A stretch of 64,000 nucleotides of DNA from Prolixibacter bellariivorans ATCC BAA-1284. GTDB taxonomy: Bacteria; Bacteroidota; Bacteroidia; Bacteroidales; Prolixibacteraceae. The stretch is from NCBI RefSeq assembly GCF_000621705.1, contig NZ_JHXO01000006.1, forward strand, positions 248,001 to 312,000, given 5' to 3'. Both the position numbers and the translations under genes were made by a program. The notes under the pieces were generated by a model. It had not been told where the DNA came from. It did no database searches and worked only from the letters and a program-made list of their open reading frames with translations. Positions 53,286 to 62,451 of the stretch are shown one piece after another. Numbering within the stretch: the stretch's first letter is position 1; each line of letters opens with the position of its first letter.

Positions 53286-54536
53286 TTAGTTGTAAGCTGA
53301 TTCTCCGTGTTCGTAGATATCCAGACCTTCCTCTTCGATCCGGCGCGAAACACGCAGGCCAATAGTTGATTTCAAAATCTTGAACAAGATGAATCCTGTT
53401 CCCATAGCCCAGGCCATAACGGCAAGTACTCCAATTGCTTGAACGCCCAATAAGTGTGCTCCACCGCCATAGAACAAACCACCATTGGTAGAGAATAGAC
53501 CAACCATCAAGGTTCCGGCGGCTCCACCCAATCCGTGAACCGATACTGCACCCACTGGGTCGTCTATGCGTAGTTTCTGGTCGATAAATTCAACACCAAA
53601 TACCAGGATGATTCCGGCAATAGCACCAATCGCTATAGCGCCACCTGGAGTAACCGTGTCACAGCCAGCTGTAATGGCAACAAGTCCTGCCAAAGCACCG
53701 TTCAGGGTTAGTGACAGCGACGGGAATTTATAACGTCCCCATGATACGAACATGGATGACAAAGCTCCCGCAGCTGCGGCCAGGTTAGTAGTAATAAAAA
53801 TTAACGAGATGGCATGAGAATTATCTGATCCGGCAGCGGCAAGCTGTGAACCAGGGTTGAATCCAAACCATCCAAACCACAGAATAAATACGCCAAGGGC
53901 TCCGAAGGTGAGGTTGTGGCCAGGAATGGCTTTCGATTTGCCGTTGTATTTCCCGATACGGGGTCCCACCATAATGGCACCTACCAGACCTAACCAGGCA
54001 CCAACAGAGTGAACAACGGTCGAGCCGGCAAAATCATGAAAGCCAAGTTCCGAAAGCCAACCTCCTCCCCAGACCCAATGGCCTGAAACAGGATAAATAA
54101 AAAGGGTTATAACAATACTGAAAATTAGGTACGTACTAAATTTAGTCCGTTCAGCAACGGCACCGGAAACAATCGTAGCCGCAGTAGCTGCAAATACGGT
54201 TTGGAAAAACAGGATGGCTAAATCCGGAATGTCATTCCCGTAACTTGCAGTGAAGAAGAGATTCGGTTTACCTATAAGACCACCGATGTCGCCGCCGAAC
54301 ATGAGACTAAATCCAACCAGCCAAAAAGCCAATGAACCAACGCTGAAATCCATCAGGTTTTTCATTAGGATATTGGCGGTGTTTTTTGCCCGGGTAAAAC
54401 CAGCTTCGACCATCGCAAAGCCAGGCTGCATGAACATGACCAGAACGGCTGCCACGAGTACCCAGACAGTATCGAGTGAGGTTGCGTTGGAGCTAACCGC
54501 CGACGCAATATCTGCTATTTTCAAAGTTTCTTGCAT
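53286..54536 (-). CDS. amt: Ammonium transporter
   Basis: 416 residues with 11 membrane segments. Conserved Amt features are VLVMFMQPGFAMVEAGF, SGAVAERTKF, HWVWGGGWL, the twin-histidine region (AGSTVVHSVGAW and SVHGLGGAAG), and WFGFNPGS. It imports ammonium across the inner membrane. It follows glnK after 33 bases, and the PII protein blocks the channel when nitrogen is plentiful. Confidence 0.95.
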   Translation of the reverse strand: MQETLKIADIASAVSSNATSLDTVWVLVAAVLVMFMQPGFAMVEAGFTRAKNTANILMKNLMDFSVGSLAFWLVGFSLMFGGDIGGLIGKPNLFFTASYGNDIPDLAILFFQTVFAATAATIVSGAVAERTKFSTYLIFSIVITLFIYPVSGHWVWGGGWLSELGFHDFAGSTVVHSVGAWLGLVGAIMVGPRIGKYNGKSKAIPGHNLTFGALGVFILWFGWFGFNPGSQLAAAGSDNSHAISLIFITTNLAAAAGALSSMFVSWGRYKFPSLSLTLNGALAGLVAITAGCDTVTPGGAIAIGAIAGIILVFGVEFIDQKLRIDDPVGAVSVHGLGGAAGTLMVGLFSTNGGLFYGGGAHLLGVQAIGVLAVMAWAMGTGFILFKILKSTIGLRVSRRIEEEGLDIYEHGESAYN

Positions 54537-54569
54537 AATCTAAAATATTGAGTGTTTTGGTTTCCGATT

Positions 54570-54926
54570 TTACTCCTCCAGACCTTTAATAAATAAGGCC
54601 TCATCACCAGACTCACCGGTCCTGATACGGTAAGACTCTTGAATGTCAACGACGAAGATTTTACCGTCGCCAATTTCTCCAGTCTGTGCTGTATCCAGAA
54701 TGGCTTTTACTGTTTTGTTCACATTTTTGTCGCGTACAATAATCGAGAGTTTGGTACGCTCAATGGAACTCGTGTCGTAAACCACTCCGCGATAGACTCT
54801 TTCCTGTCGGGCTTGTCCGATGCCCCGAACATCCCAGTACGAGAAGAAATCAATCCCTACTTCTTTGAGAGCTTCTTTCACCTCATCGAATTTTGTTTTG
54901 CGGATAATTGCTTCAATTTTTTTCAT
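54570..54926 (-). CDS. glnK: PII nitrogen regulatory protein (GlnK-like)
   Basis: 118 residues. The T-loop (about 36-55) contains VYRGVVYDT with Tyr50 at the place of the modified tyrosine (Y51) of E. coli PII. The B-loop with TGEIGDGKIFV and the C-loop with RIRTGESGDEA are present. It senses ATP/ADP and 2-oxoglutarate and gates Amt by direct binding. Its place directly before amt supports this partner. Confidence 0.93.
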   Translation of the reverse strand: MKKIEAIIRKTKFDEVKEALKEVGIDFFSYWDVRGIGQARQERVYRGVVYDTSSIERTKLSIIVRDKNVNKTVKAILDTAQTGEIGDGKIFVVDIQESYRIRTGESGDEALFIKGLEE

Positions 54927-54954
54927 GTGTATGCGATTTTTTCTTGATGATGGT

Positions 54955-55617
54955 TTAGAGAGAAATACCTACGACGAAAAAGATTTGCTCTTTGTCGGGG
55001 TTGACAATAACGCTGCCGGTAACAGGCAGTGAGAACTTTTCGGTAATCGGAATTTCTTTGGAAGTTGAAATGCCAATGTTGACTACATTGAAATTGGTAT
55101 CGGTGGTGTAGCTTTCGTTTCCGGCTCCTACAAACAGGTCAACCTTTTTAAAGGAGTAACCGGCTTCGAAGTATAAGTCGTTGTTTTGATTCAGGTAGTA
55201 GTATCCCGAAAGGGAGAAATCTCCTAAGGCTTGTGATGCGCCAATTTCGTAAGTGTGGTATTTATTACTAAAATCAAAATAGTTACCTGTGCTTCCTGGT
55301 TCAACCGGGAAATAGTAGTTGGTAAATGTGAAGCTTAATCCTGAATCGAAAGCATAACTCATGTAAAGGTCAGCTTCGGTTCCTCCGGTGTTGGCGCTGA
55401 GCGAATAGCTACCCCATGCACCGATGGCAAATCCACCAACCGAATATTCAACGGTAGGTTGTACAACCGGCGAGTTACCAAAATCGGTACCCCTCCAGAT
55501 GTAACGGTTGTAAAGGTCTGCTCCGACATTCCAGGAGCCTGTTGATTCTTGAGCCATGCCTGCAGTAGCAATAAGCAGTAGCAGTGATGAGAAGATTACA
55601 GTAACAAGTTTTTTCAT
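54955..55617 (-). CDS. Outer-membrane beta-barrel protein, TorF-like putative porin
   Basis: About 220 residues from the ATG at 55617, with a signal peptide ending near GMAQ. The mature part begins WNVGADLYNRYIWRGTDFG and consists of alternating amphipathic strands, ending in an aromatic/leucine C-terminus (FFVVGISL) as in outer-membrane barrels. YNRYIWRG is typical of TorF-like porins. It is first in a unit with glnK (28 bases) and amt, so it probably assists entry of ammonium or another nitrogen source. Confidence 0.75.
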   Translation of the reverse strand: MKKLVTVIFSSLLLLIATAGMAQESTGSWNVGADLYNRYIWRGTDFGNSPVVQPTVEYSVGGFAIGAWGSYSLSANTGGTEADLYMSYAFDSGLSFTFTNYYFPVEPGSTGNYFDFSNKYHTYEIGASQALGDFSLSGYYYLNQNNDLYFEAGYSFKKVDLFVGAGNESYTTDTNFNVVNIGISTSKEIPITEKFSLPVTGSVIVNPDKEQIFFVVGISL

Positions 55618-55767
55618 TTTGAGCATTTTTTAGGGTTGAACATACATTTAAAGTTTCCTTCCTGAGTTGTCTATTATTTTTTGTATTGGTGCTGGTTTTT
55701 ATAGGGTATAATTTAAAAATTCGATAAAGAATAAATTAAAACCCCTAATTGAGTGGGGGTGTGATGT

Positions 55768-55775
55768 CAAAAATA
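55768..55775 (-). promoter_or_regulatory. Possible -7 box of the porin-glnK-amt unit
   Basis: TATTTTTG on the minus strand matches TAnnTTTG. A TTTG lies 28 bases upstream, longer than usual. The leader would be about 145 bases and starts with a weak CCCC/GGGG hairpin (55739-55763). The remainder of 55618-56100 is very AT-rich and shows no gene. Confidence 0.35.
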
Positions 55776-56120
55776 TACTTAAATTTTATTTTATCATCAC
55801 AAAAACAGGGGGTGGTGTCATCAATTAACAAAAATTTAAAAGAAGGTCCCAAATTGGTAGGTAAAAATGATTATTTGTGACAAAATGATTGTAAATGGAT
55901 TTTTGTATGGGGTAAATGTTAAGTTACTGGTTGTTTGAGTAGATAGAAGTATAAATTGTGTGATTATATTAGTTCCTCACTCGTGGGGTGTAAAAAAAGG
56001 GGGACAGAAGAATTTTTATCAATTCATGACGAAATAGGGCGAATAATTAAGGGATCATAAAATTTTTCCTGATTAAAGGTCAATCTGTCGTTATAAATCG
56101 TCCTTTGTGCAAACTTCAAT

Positions 56121-56128
56121 TAACTTTG
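56121..56128 (+). promoter_or_regulatory. -7 promoter box of argH
   Basis: TAACTTTG matches TAnnTTTG, with TTTG at 56104-56107. A transcription start near 56135 fits the ATG at 56155 and excludes the longer frame from 56107. Confidence 0.55.
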
Positions 56129-56154
56129 TTTGGCAAATCCTAATATTAAATAAC

Positions 56155-57492
56155 ATGAAACTTTGGGACAAGGGATATAAAGTCGATGCACTAATTGAAA
56201 GATTTACAGTTGGTAAGGATGTAGAGATGGATTATTCGCTGGCTGAGTTTGATGTGCTTGGTTCACTTGCGCACATTCATATGCTGGAATCCATCAATTT
56301 GCTCGAGGACGATGAGCTGACGGTTTTGACAAACGAACTACGCAATATATATAAGGAGATCAAAAATGGTGAGTTCGTTATCGAGGAAGGGGTGGAGGAT
56401 GTACACTCCCAGGTTGAGATGTTGTTGATTCGCCGTTTGGGTGATGTTGGTAAAAAAATTCATAGCGGGCGCTCCCGGAACGATCAGGTGCTTGTCGATT
56501 TAAAGCTTTTTACCCGTAACGAATTAAAGGCTTTGGTAGAGAAAATCGAGATGTTGTATCGTACGCTTGTTGCCCAGAGTGAAAAGTATAAAGAGGTGCT
56601 GATGCCCGGTTATACGCATCTCCAGGTGGCTATGCCTTCGTCGTTTGGTTTGTGGTTTGGCGCTTACGCTGAAAGTTTGATTGACGATTTGATGCTGGTT
56701 CAGGCTGCTTACCGTGTGGCCGACCAGAATCCGTTGGGCTCTGCAGCGGGGTATGGCTCTTCTTTTCCACTTAACCGGCAGATGACAACAGACCTTCTCG
56801 GATTCGATACCATGAATTACAATGTGGTGTATGCGCAGATGGGAAGGGGAAAGACAGAGAAAACAGTTGCCTTTGCGCTCTCTTCAGTCGCTGCGACACT
56901 GGCGAAACTGGCCATGGATGTGTGTTTATATATGAGTCAGAACTTCAACTTTGTCTCTCTACCAAAGGAATTAACAACCGGTTCCAGTATTATGCCACAT
57001 AAGAAGAATCCGGACGTTTTTGAGTTATTGCGTTCACATTGCAATAAGATGCAGGCTCTTCCCAATCAGATAACGCTGATGATTAATAATTTGCCCAGCG
57101 GATATTTCAGGGACCTTCAGTTGGTAAAAGAGGTTTTCATTCCGGCGTTTGCCGAATTGAACGACTGTTTGGAAATTGCCAATTTTGCGATTGCGAACCT
57201 CACGGTGAATGAGTCCATTTTGGATGATGAACGTTATAAATATATGTATAGCGTAGAGGAGGTAAACCGGCGGGTGCTTTCCGGTGTACCGTTCAGAGAT
57301 GCCTACCGGGAGGTAGGGGAAGAGATTAACAGAAATGAATTTGAGCCTGATAAGATGGTTCATCATACACACGAAGGCAGCATTGGAAATCTCTGTTTGG
57401 AAGAAATCAACCGGAAGATGGAGGGAGTCCTTCACGGATTCTCCTTTGGAAAGGTTGAAGTTGCCTTTCAACGGTTGTTGGGCAATGAATGA
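56155..57492 (+). CDS. argH: Argininosuccinate lyase
   Basis: About 445 residues. It splits argininosuccinate to arginine and fumarate, the final step. The fumarase/aspartase superfamily signature GSSIMPHKKNP is present, with SGRSRNDQV and MPGYTHLQVAMP. It has its own promoter and terminator, apart from the main arg operon. I see no clear ARG box in its short upstream region. Confidence 0.95.
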   Translation: MKLWDKGYKVDALIERFTVGKDVEMDYSLAEFDVLGSLAHIHMLESINLLEDDELTVLTNELRNIYKEIKNGEFVIEEGVEDVHSQVEMLLIRRLGDVGKKIHSGRSRNDQVLVDLKLFTRNELKALVEKIEMLYRTLVAQSEKYKEVLMPGYTHLQVAMPSSFGLWFGAYAESLIDDLMLVQAAYRVADQNPLGSAAGYGSSFPLNRQMTTDLLGFDTMNYNVVYAQMGRGKTEKTVAFALSSVAATLAKLAMDVCLYMSQNFNFVSLPKELTTGSSIMPHKKNPDVFELLRSHCNKMQALPNQITLMINNLPSGYFRDLQLVKEVFIPAFAELNDCLEIANFAIANLTVNESILDDERYKYMYSVEEVNRRVLSGVPFRDAYREVGEEINRNEFEPDKMVHHTHEGSIGNLCLEEINRKMEGVLHGFSFGKVEVAFQRLLGNE

Positions 57493-57516
57493 TGAGTCGT
57501 TTTGAACAATTTGCTC

Positions 57517-57555
57517 TCAAAAAAGCCTTTTCAATAACGGAAAGGCTTTTTTTGT
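57517..57555 (+). terminator. Terminator of argH
   Basis: AAAAAGCCTTT and AAAGGCTTTTT pair around TCAATAACGG, followed by a T run. Confidence 0.8.
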
Positions 57556-57879
57556 GCAATTAATCATTCATATTATAATAATATTGGGTCTTTCTATTAA
57601 CGAAAACTTAATACGTTCGGATATGCGCTTATAAATCACTCTGTTGCATGTCTGTCAATCGGCTAACCTACCCCAATTCAGGGCTTTCCAGCTCCCCATG
57701 CGGTACCTCCGTTATTGGAATTACAAGATTTAAAAGCTATTTTTGCTTTCAGTCTAAAAAAATAGACTGTTTTTTACTTACAGTTTTCCACCTGGTAGCT
57801 TTTTTTTGTAAAAAATTCATGGAAGTAGTTGTTGTCGCTTCCTGATTTTCCTGAGTTTAGTCTATTAAATTTTTCAAAT
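57556..57879 (+). promoter_or_regulatory. gltB upstream region with -7 box and 5' hairpin
   Basis: TATTTTTG at 57738-57745 matches TAnnTTTG, giving a start near 57752. The transcript would then begin with AGTCTA...TAGACT (57751-57768), a small 5'-end hairpin followed by GTTTTTTA. This could protect the message or act as a weak terminator. I see no gene in 57556-57735. Confidence 0.4.
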
Positions 57880-60800
57880 ATGGTGCAGAAAAGATTTCCA
57901 CAACCACAGGGTATGTATGACCCTGTAAACGAGCACGATGCCTGTGGTATTGGGTTTGTTGCGCACATCAAAGGTCAGCAGTCACATGACATAGTAGAGC
58001 GAGGGCTGACGGTACTGCGGAACATGGACCACCGGGGGGCAACCAGCGCCGATAATCAAACCGGTGATGGAGCAGGTATTTTGCTGCAGATTCCGCACGA
58101 TTTTTTCATCTCACAGAAAATAAATTTGCCTTCAGCCGGCCATTATGGTACAGGTCTGGTGTTTCTCCCGGTAGATGAGGAGGAGGCCGCCGTATGTCAG
58201 GAGGTAATGAATCGTTATATTGAACTGGAAGGATTGCATTTGATTGCATGGAGAGATGTTCCGGTTGACAGCTCTGTCGTAGGTGAAATAGCGCGGCGGA
58301 CCGAACCGAAGGTCATGCAGGTTTTTGTTACAGCTCACATGGAACAGGATGCGCTGGAGCGGAAATTGTATCTGGTTCGAAAACAAGCTGAGCGTGAGGT
58401 TCGTGATTCTCATCTGAATGAGAAAGAATCATTCTACCTGCCTAGTTTCTCAACAAAGATTATTATTTATAAAGGTATGCTTACGCCCGATCAGTTGCGT
58501 AGCTACTATAAAGATTTAACTCATCCGGAGATGAAAAGTGCGATTGCGCTGGTTCATTCCCGGTTTAGTACCAATACTTTTCCAACCTGGGATCTGGCGC
58601 AGCCGTTTCGCATGGTGGCACACAACGGTGAAATTAACACCGTTAAAGGAAACCGCCTTTGGATGCACGCCCGCGAAGCGCTGCTTCAGTCCGATTTATT
58701 CGGCGATGAGCTCGAAAAACTCTTTCCCGTTGTGGAACCGGGCAAGTCCGACTCATCCTCATTTGACAACGTTCTCGAATTTCTGCACATGACCGGCCGC
58801 GATATGCCGCACTCACTGTGTATGATGATTCCAGAATCGTTCAATGAGAAAAATCCGATCCCGGAAAGCCTGAAAGCATTTTACGAATACAACTCCACCT
58901 TGATGGAGCCATGGGATGGACCTGCATCGATGGTTTTCTCCGATGGCCGTTATATCGGTGGAACACTCGACCGGAATGGTCTGCGTCCTTCACGGTATGT
59001 AATAACCCACAACGATCTCATTGTGATGGGTTCGGAAGTGGGCGTACAGACTTTCCCGGCAGAAGAAATTAAAGAAAAGGGACGTTTGCGCCCGGGGAAA
59101 TTGCTGTTAGTTGATACTAAATTAGGTATCCTTATTCCTGACAAAGAAGTAAAGGCACAGCTTTCCCGCAGAAATCCGTACATCAACTGGCTGAAAGAAA
59201 ATCGTCTGTTGATGGGAGATATTGTGGTCAAACAACGTGTGTCTTCCAACATGGGGGATGACTTCCCGACTTATGCCAAAGTTTTTGGTTATTCGAAGGA
59301 AGACATCAATATGTTGCTGAAGCCGATGGCTGAAACCGCTGCTGAGCCGACGAGTTCCATGGGAAATGACACACCGATTGCGGTTTTCTCTGAAAAGCCA
59401 AAACGGTTCTTCAGTTATTTCCGCCAGATGTTTGCCCAGGTGACCAACCCGGCAATCGACCCCATCAGGGAAGGGCTGGTGATGTCGCTTACCAACTATA
59501 TTGGTTCCCTTTCGGGTAATATGCTGGAAGAAAGTCCGGAACACTGTAAGTTGATCAAATTCGACAGCCCGATTATTACCAATACCGACCTGGGTAAGAT
59601 TAAGGATCTGAAGCATGAAGCATTTAATCATGCTACCATTCCCATGCTTTTCCCGGTGAAAGATGGAGTAGAAGGATTCAAGAAGTCATTTAATCAAATG
59701 TTGGCGCAGGCCGAAAAGGCCGTTGACGACAAAAAGAACTTAATCATATTAACCGACCGCGGAGTTTCAGCGGAACAGGCATCGATTCCTTCGTTGCTTT
59801 GTGTTTCTGCTGTTCATCATCATCTCATCCAGAAGAAGAAAAGGATGCAGATTGGTATCATTGTCGAGTCGGCCGAGCCGCGTGAGATAATGCATTTTGC
59901 CTTGTTGTTGGGATATGGTGCCAGCGTAGTGAATCCATATCTGGCTTTTGCTGCACTGGACAAGAAGGTGCGTGAAGGTGAAATCACCATGGAATACAAG
60001 GATGCCCGTAAGAATTACATCAAAGCTATTGACAAAGGCTTGTTGAAGATTCTGTCGAAAATGGGTATTTCCACGTTGCGTTCGTACCACGGAGGTCAGA
60101 TCTTTGAAGCCATCGGCGTTAGCCAGGAGCTCATTGACAAATATTTCAAAGGAACAGCGTCGCGTATTAGCGGTATTGGTCTTGAAGAGATATACCGCGA
60201 AACAATGATGTTCCATGCGCAGGCTTTTGCTCCGAATGGTCAGCATAAGTTCATGCTGAAGAATACCGGTGAATATCATTATCGAATCGATGGTGAGCAT
60301 CACGCCTGGAACCCCGAAACGATCGGATTATTGCAATGGGCAACCAAAACCAATGATTACGATGTCTATAAGAAGTTCAGTCAGCTGGTTGACAAGGAAA
60401 ATCAGAAGCCTGCCTTCGTCCGTGGTGCCTTGCAGTGGAAAAAGAATCCGATTCCGATAGACGAGGTTGAACCGGCAGAGAGCATTATGAAACGGTTTGT
60501 GACCGGTGCGATGTCGTATGGTTCTATTTCGAAAGAAGCACACGAAGCGCTGGCTGTCGCGATGAACGCGATTGGCGGACGAAGCAATACAGGAGAAGGG
60601 GGAGAAGATCCGGATCGTTTCGGCTCGGAGCGAAATTCCAAAATCAAGCAAATTGCTTCAGGACGTTTTGGTGTGACCAATAACTACCTGATCAATGCCC
60701 AGGAGATACAGATAAAAATTGCGCAGGGGGCAAAGCCCGGAGAAGGAGGACAGCTTCCCGGATATAAGGTGAATAAGATTATTGCGAAAACCCGTAAATC

Positions 60801-62400
60801 GACTCCGGGAATTACGCTGATTTCGCCGCCTCCGCACCACGATATTTATTCGATTGAAGACCTGGCACAGTTGATTTACGACTTGAAAAATGTAAATCCC
60901 ACCGCCAAAGTTTCCGTCAAGCTGGTTTCTGAGACTGGCGTCGGAACGGTAGCTGCCGGTGTCGCCAAGGGATTCTCTGATATTATTATTATCAGCGGAA
61001 CCGAAGGAGGAACAGGAGCTTCTCCGGCCAGTTCGATCAAACATGCCGGTTTGCCAGCCGAATTTGGAATTTCGGAAACGCAGCAAACGTTGGTCATGAA
61101 TAACCTGCGTGGTCGCGTTAAGCTACAAACCGACGGACAGTTGAAAAATGGCCGTGATGTCGTCATCATGGGACTGCTGGGTGCTGAAGAATTTGGTATC
61201 GCGACAGCATCGCTGATTGTAATGGGATGTGTGATGATGCGGAAGTGTCACCTGAATACCTGTCCGGCAGGAATTGCAACACAGAATAAAAAATTACGCA
61301 AGCGTTTTATTGGACGCTCGGAATATGTCATCAACTATTTCCAGTTTATTGCCCGCGAAATTCGGGAATACATGGCTGAAATTGGTATACGCACCTTCGA
61401 TGAACTGGTGGGACGTGCCGATTTGCTGGAGCCGAATCCCGATGTGATGAACTGGAAGATGAAGACAGTTGACTTTTCGAAGTTGCTGTACGTACCGAAA
61501 GAGGCATCGCAATATCCGATTCACAATGTTCAACCGAACACGAAGAATCTGGACGATGTGCTTGATCGAACGCTTATCCGTGAGGCGAATAAAGCCATTA
61601 AGGGTGGTGAGAAAGTATGGATTGCACACGAAATTAACAATGTGATGCGTACGGTGGGAGCTATGCTTTCGGGCGAGGTTTCCAAGCGATACGGAGAAGC
61701 CGGTCTTCCGGAAGATACCATCAACTGTACCTTCAAAGGTTCGGCTGGCCAGAGTTTCGGTGCTTTCCTGACCAAAGGCAGTACCTTCCGCCTGGAAGGC
61801 GATTCGAACGACTACCTCGGTAAAGGACTTTCGGGTGGTAAAATTACCGTTGTTCCTCCGCCGGGAGCCAGTTTTGTTCCCGAAGAAAACATCATTGTTG
61901 GTAATACGACCTTATATGGCGCTACCGGTGGTGAAGTTTACATTCGCGGCGTGGCAGGTGAGCGTTTCTGTGTTCGTAACTCCGGAGCCAAAGCAGTAGT
62001 TGAGGGAACCGGTGACCACTGTTGTGAATACATGACCGGTGGACGAACGGTAGTACTTGGAACGACCGGACGAAACTTTGCGGCAGGAATGAGCGGCGGA
62101 ATCGCTTATGTACTCGACGAAAAGGGCGATTTCGATTACTATTGCAACAAAGGACTGGTGGAACTGACGCCTGTGGAAGACCGGGCGGATATCCAGGAAC
62201 TTCAGGAGATGATCAGTAATCATTTGCTGCATACCCAAAGTTCATTGGGCCAGCGAATTTTGACTAACTGGGATGAGTACCTTCCCAAATTTGTTAAGGT
62301 GATCCCATTCGAATATAAGAAAGTGCTTGAAGAGCTTAAGTTGAAGGAATTGAAGATGAAACTTCAATTAACCGAAGATGATCCGGCCCGGCACGAATAA
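57880..62400 (+). CDS. gltB: Glutamate synthase large subunit
   Basis: About 1506 residues. It transfers the amide of glutamine to 2-oxoglutarate, giving two glutamates. A short propeptide is followed by Cys22 (EHDACGIGF), which becomes the N-terminal nucleophile of the class II glutaminase. Then come the central domain, the FMN-binding synthase domain (KPGEGGQLPGYKVNK, SGTEGGTGASPASS), the [3Fe-4S] cysteines in CHLNTCPAG, and the C-terminal beta-helix with many G-rich repeats. The ATG at 57880 fits the promoter and the family propeptide better than the open frame from 57829. GltD follows after 51 bases. Confidence 0.96.
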   Translation: MVQKRFPQPQGMYDPVNEHDACGIGFVAHIKGQQSHDIVERGLTVLRNMDHRGATSADNQTGDGAGILLQIPHDFFISQKINLPSAGHYGTGLVFLPVDEEEAAVCQEVMNRYIELEGLHLIAWRDVPVDSSVVGEIARRTEPKVMQVFVTAHMEQDALERKLYLVRKQAEREVRDSHLNEKESFYLPSFSTKIIIYKGMLTPDQLRSYYKDLTHPEMKSAIALVHSRFSTNTFPTWDLAQPFRMVAHNGEINTVKGNRLWMHAREALLQSDLFGDELEKLFPVVEPGKSDSSSFDNVLEFLHMTGRDMPHSLCMMIPESFNEKNPIPESLKAFYEYNSTLMEPWDGPASMVFSDGRYIGGTLDRNGLRPSRYVITHNDLIVMGSEVGVQTFPAEEIKEKGRLRPGKLLLVDTKLGILIPDKEVKAQLSRRNPYINWLKENRLLMGDIVVKQRVSSNMGDDFPTYAKVFGYSKEDINMLLKPMAETAAEPTSSMGNDTPIAVFSEKPKRFFSYFRQMFAQVTNPAIDPIREGLVMSLTNYIGSLSGNMLEESPEHCKLIKFDSPIITNTDLGKIKDLKHEAFNHATIPMLFPVKDGVEGFKKSFNQMLAQAEKAVDDKKNLIILTDRGVSAEQASIPSLLCVSAVHHHLIQKKKRMQIGIIVESAEPREIMHFALLLGYGASVVNPYLAFAALDKKVREGEITMEYKDARKNYIKAIDKGLLKILSKMGISTLRSYHGGQIFEAIGVSQELIDKYFKGTASRISGIGLEEIYRETMMFHAQAFAPNGQHKFMLKNTGEYHYRIDGEHHAWNPETIGLLQWATKTNDYDVYKKFSQLVDKENQKPAFVRGALQWKKNPIPIDEVEPAESIMKRFVTGAMSYGSISKEAHEALAVAMNAIGGRSNTGEGGEDPDRFGSERNSKIKQIASGRFGVTNNYLINAQEIQIKIAQGAKPGEGGQLPGYKVNKIIAKTRKSTPGITLISPPPHHDIYSIEDLAQLIYDLKNVNPTAKVSVKLVSETGVGTVAAGVAKGFSDIIIISGTEGGTGASPASSIKHAGLPAEFGISETQQTLVMNNLRGRVKLQTDGQLKNGRDVVIMGLLGAEEFGIATASLIVMGCVMMRKCHLNTCPAGIATQNKKLRKRFIGRSEYVINYFQFIAREIREYMAEIGIRTFDELVGRADLLEPNPDVMNWKMKTVDFSKLLYVPKEASQYPIHNVQPNTKNLDDVLDRTLIREANKAIKGGEKVWIAHEINNVMRTVGAMLSGEVSKRYGEAGLPEDTINCTFKGSAGQSFGAFLTKGSTFRLEGDSNDYLGKGLSGGKITVVPPPGASFVPEENIIVGNTTLYGATGGEVYIRGVAGERFCVRNSGAKAVVEGTGDHCCEYMTGGRTVVLGTTGRNFAAGMSGGIAYVLDEKGDFDYYCNKGLVELTPVEDRADIQELQEMISNHLLHTQSSLGQRILTNWDEYLPKFVKVIPFEYKKVLEELKLKELKMKLQLTEDDPARHE

Positions 62401-62451
62401 GCCGGAAGTGATTAAGTAACTCAGCACGTTTAACGAAAAAAGATCTTCATT

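Noticed and set aside
55618-56106. Sigma-54 promoter for the glnK-amt unit
   Set aside because: I found no TGGCAC-N5-TTGC-like sequence on the minus strand; only a TAnnTTTG box is visible.
57829-57879. Longer N-terminus of GltB from 57829
   Set aside because: The propeptide before the catalytic Cys is short in this family, and the ATG at 57880 gives a normal length.
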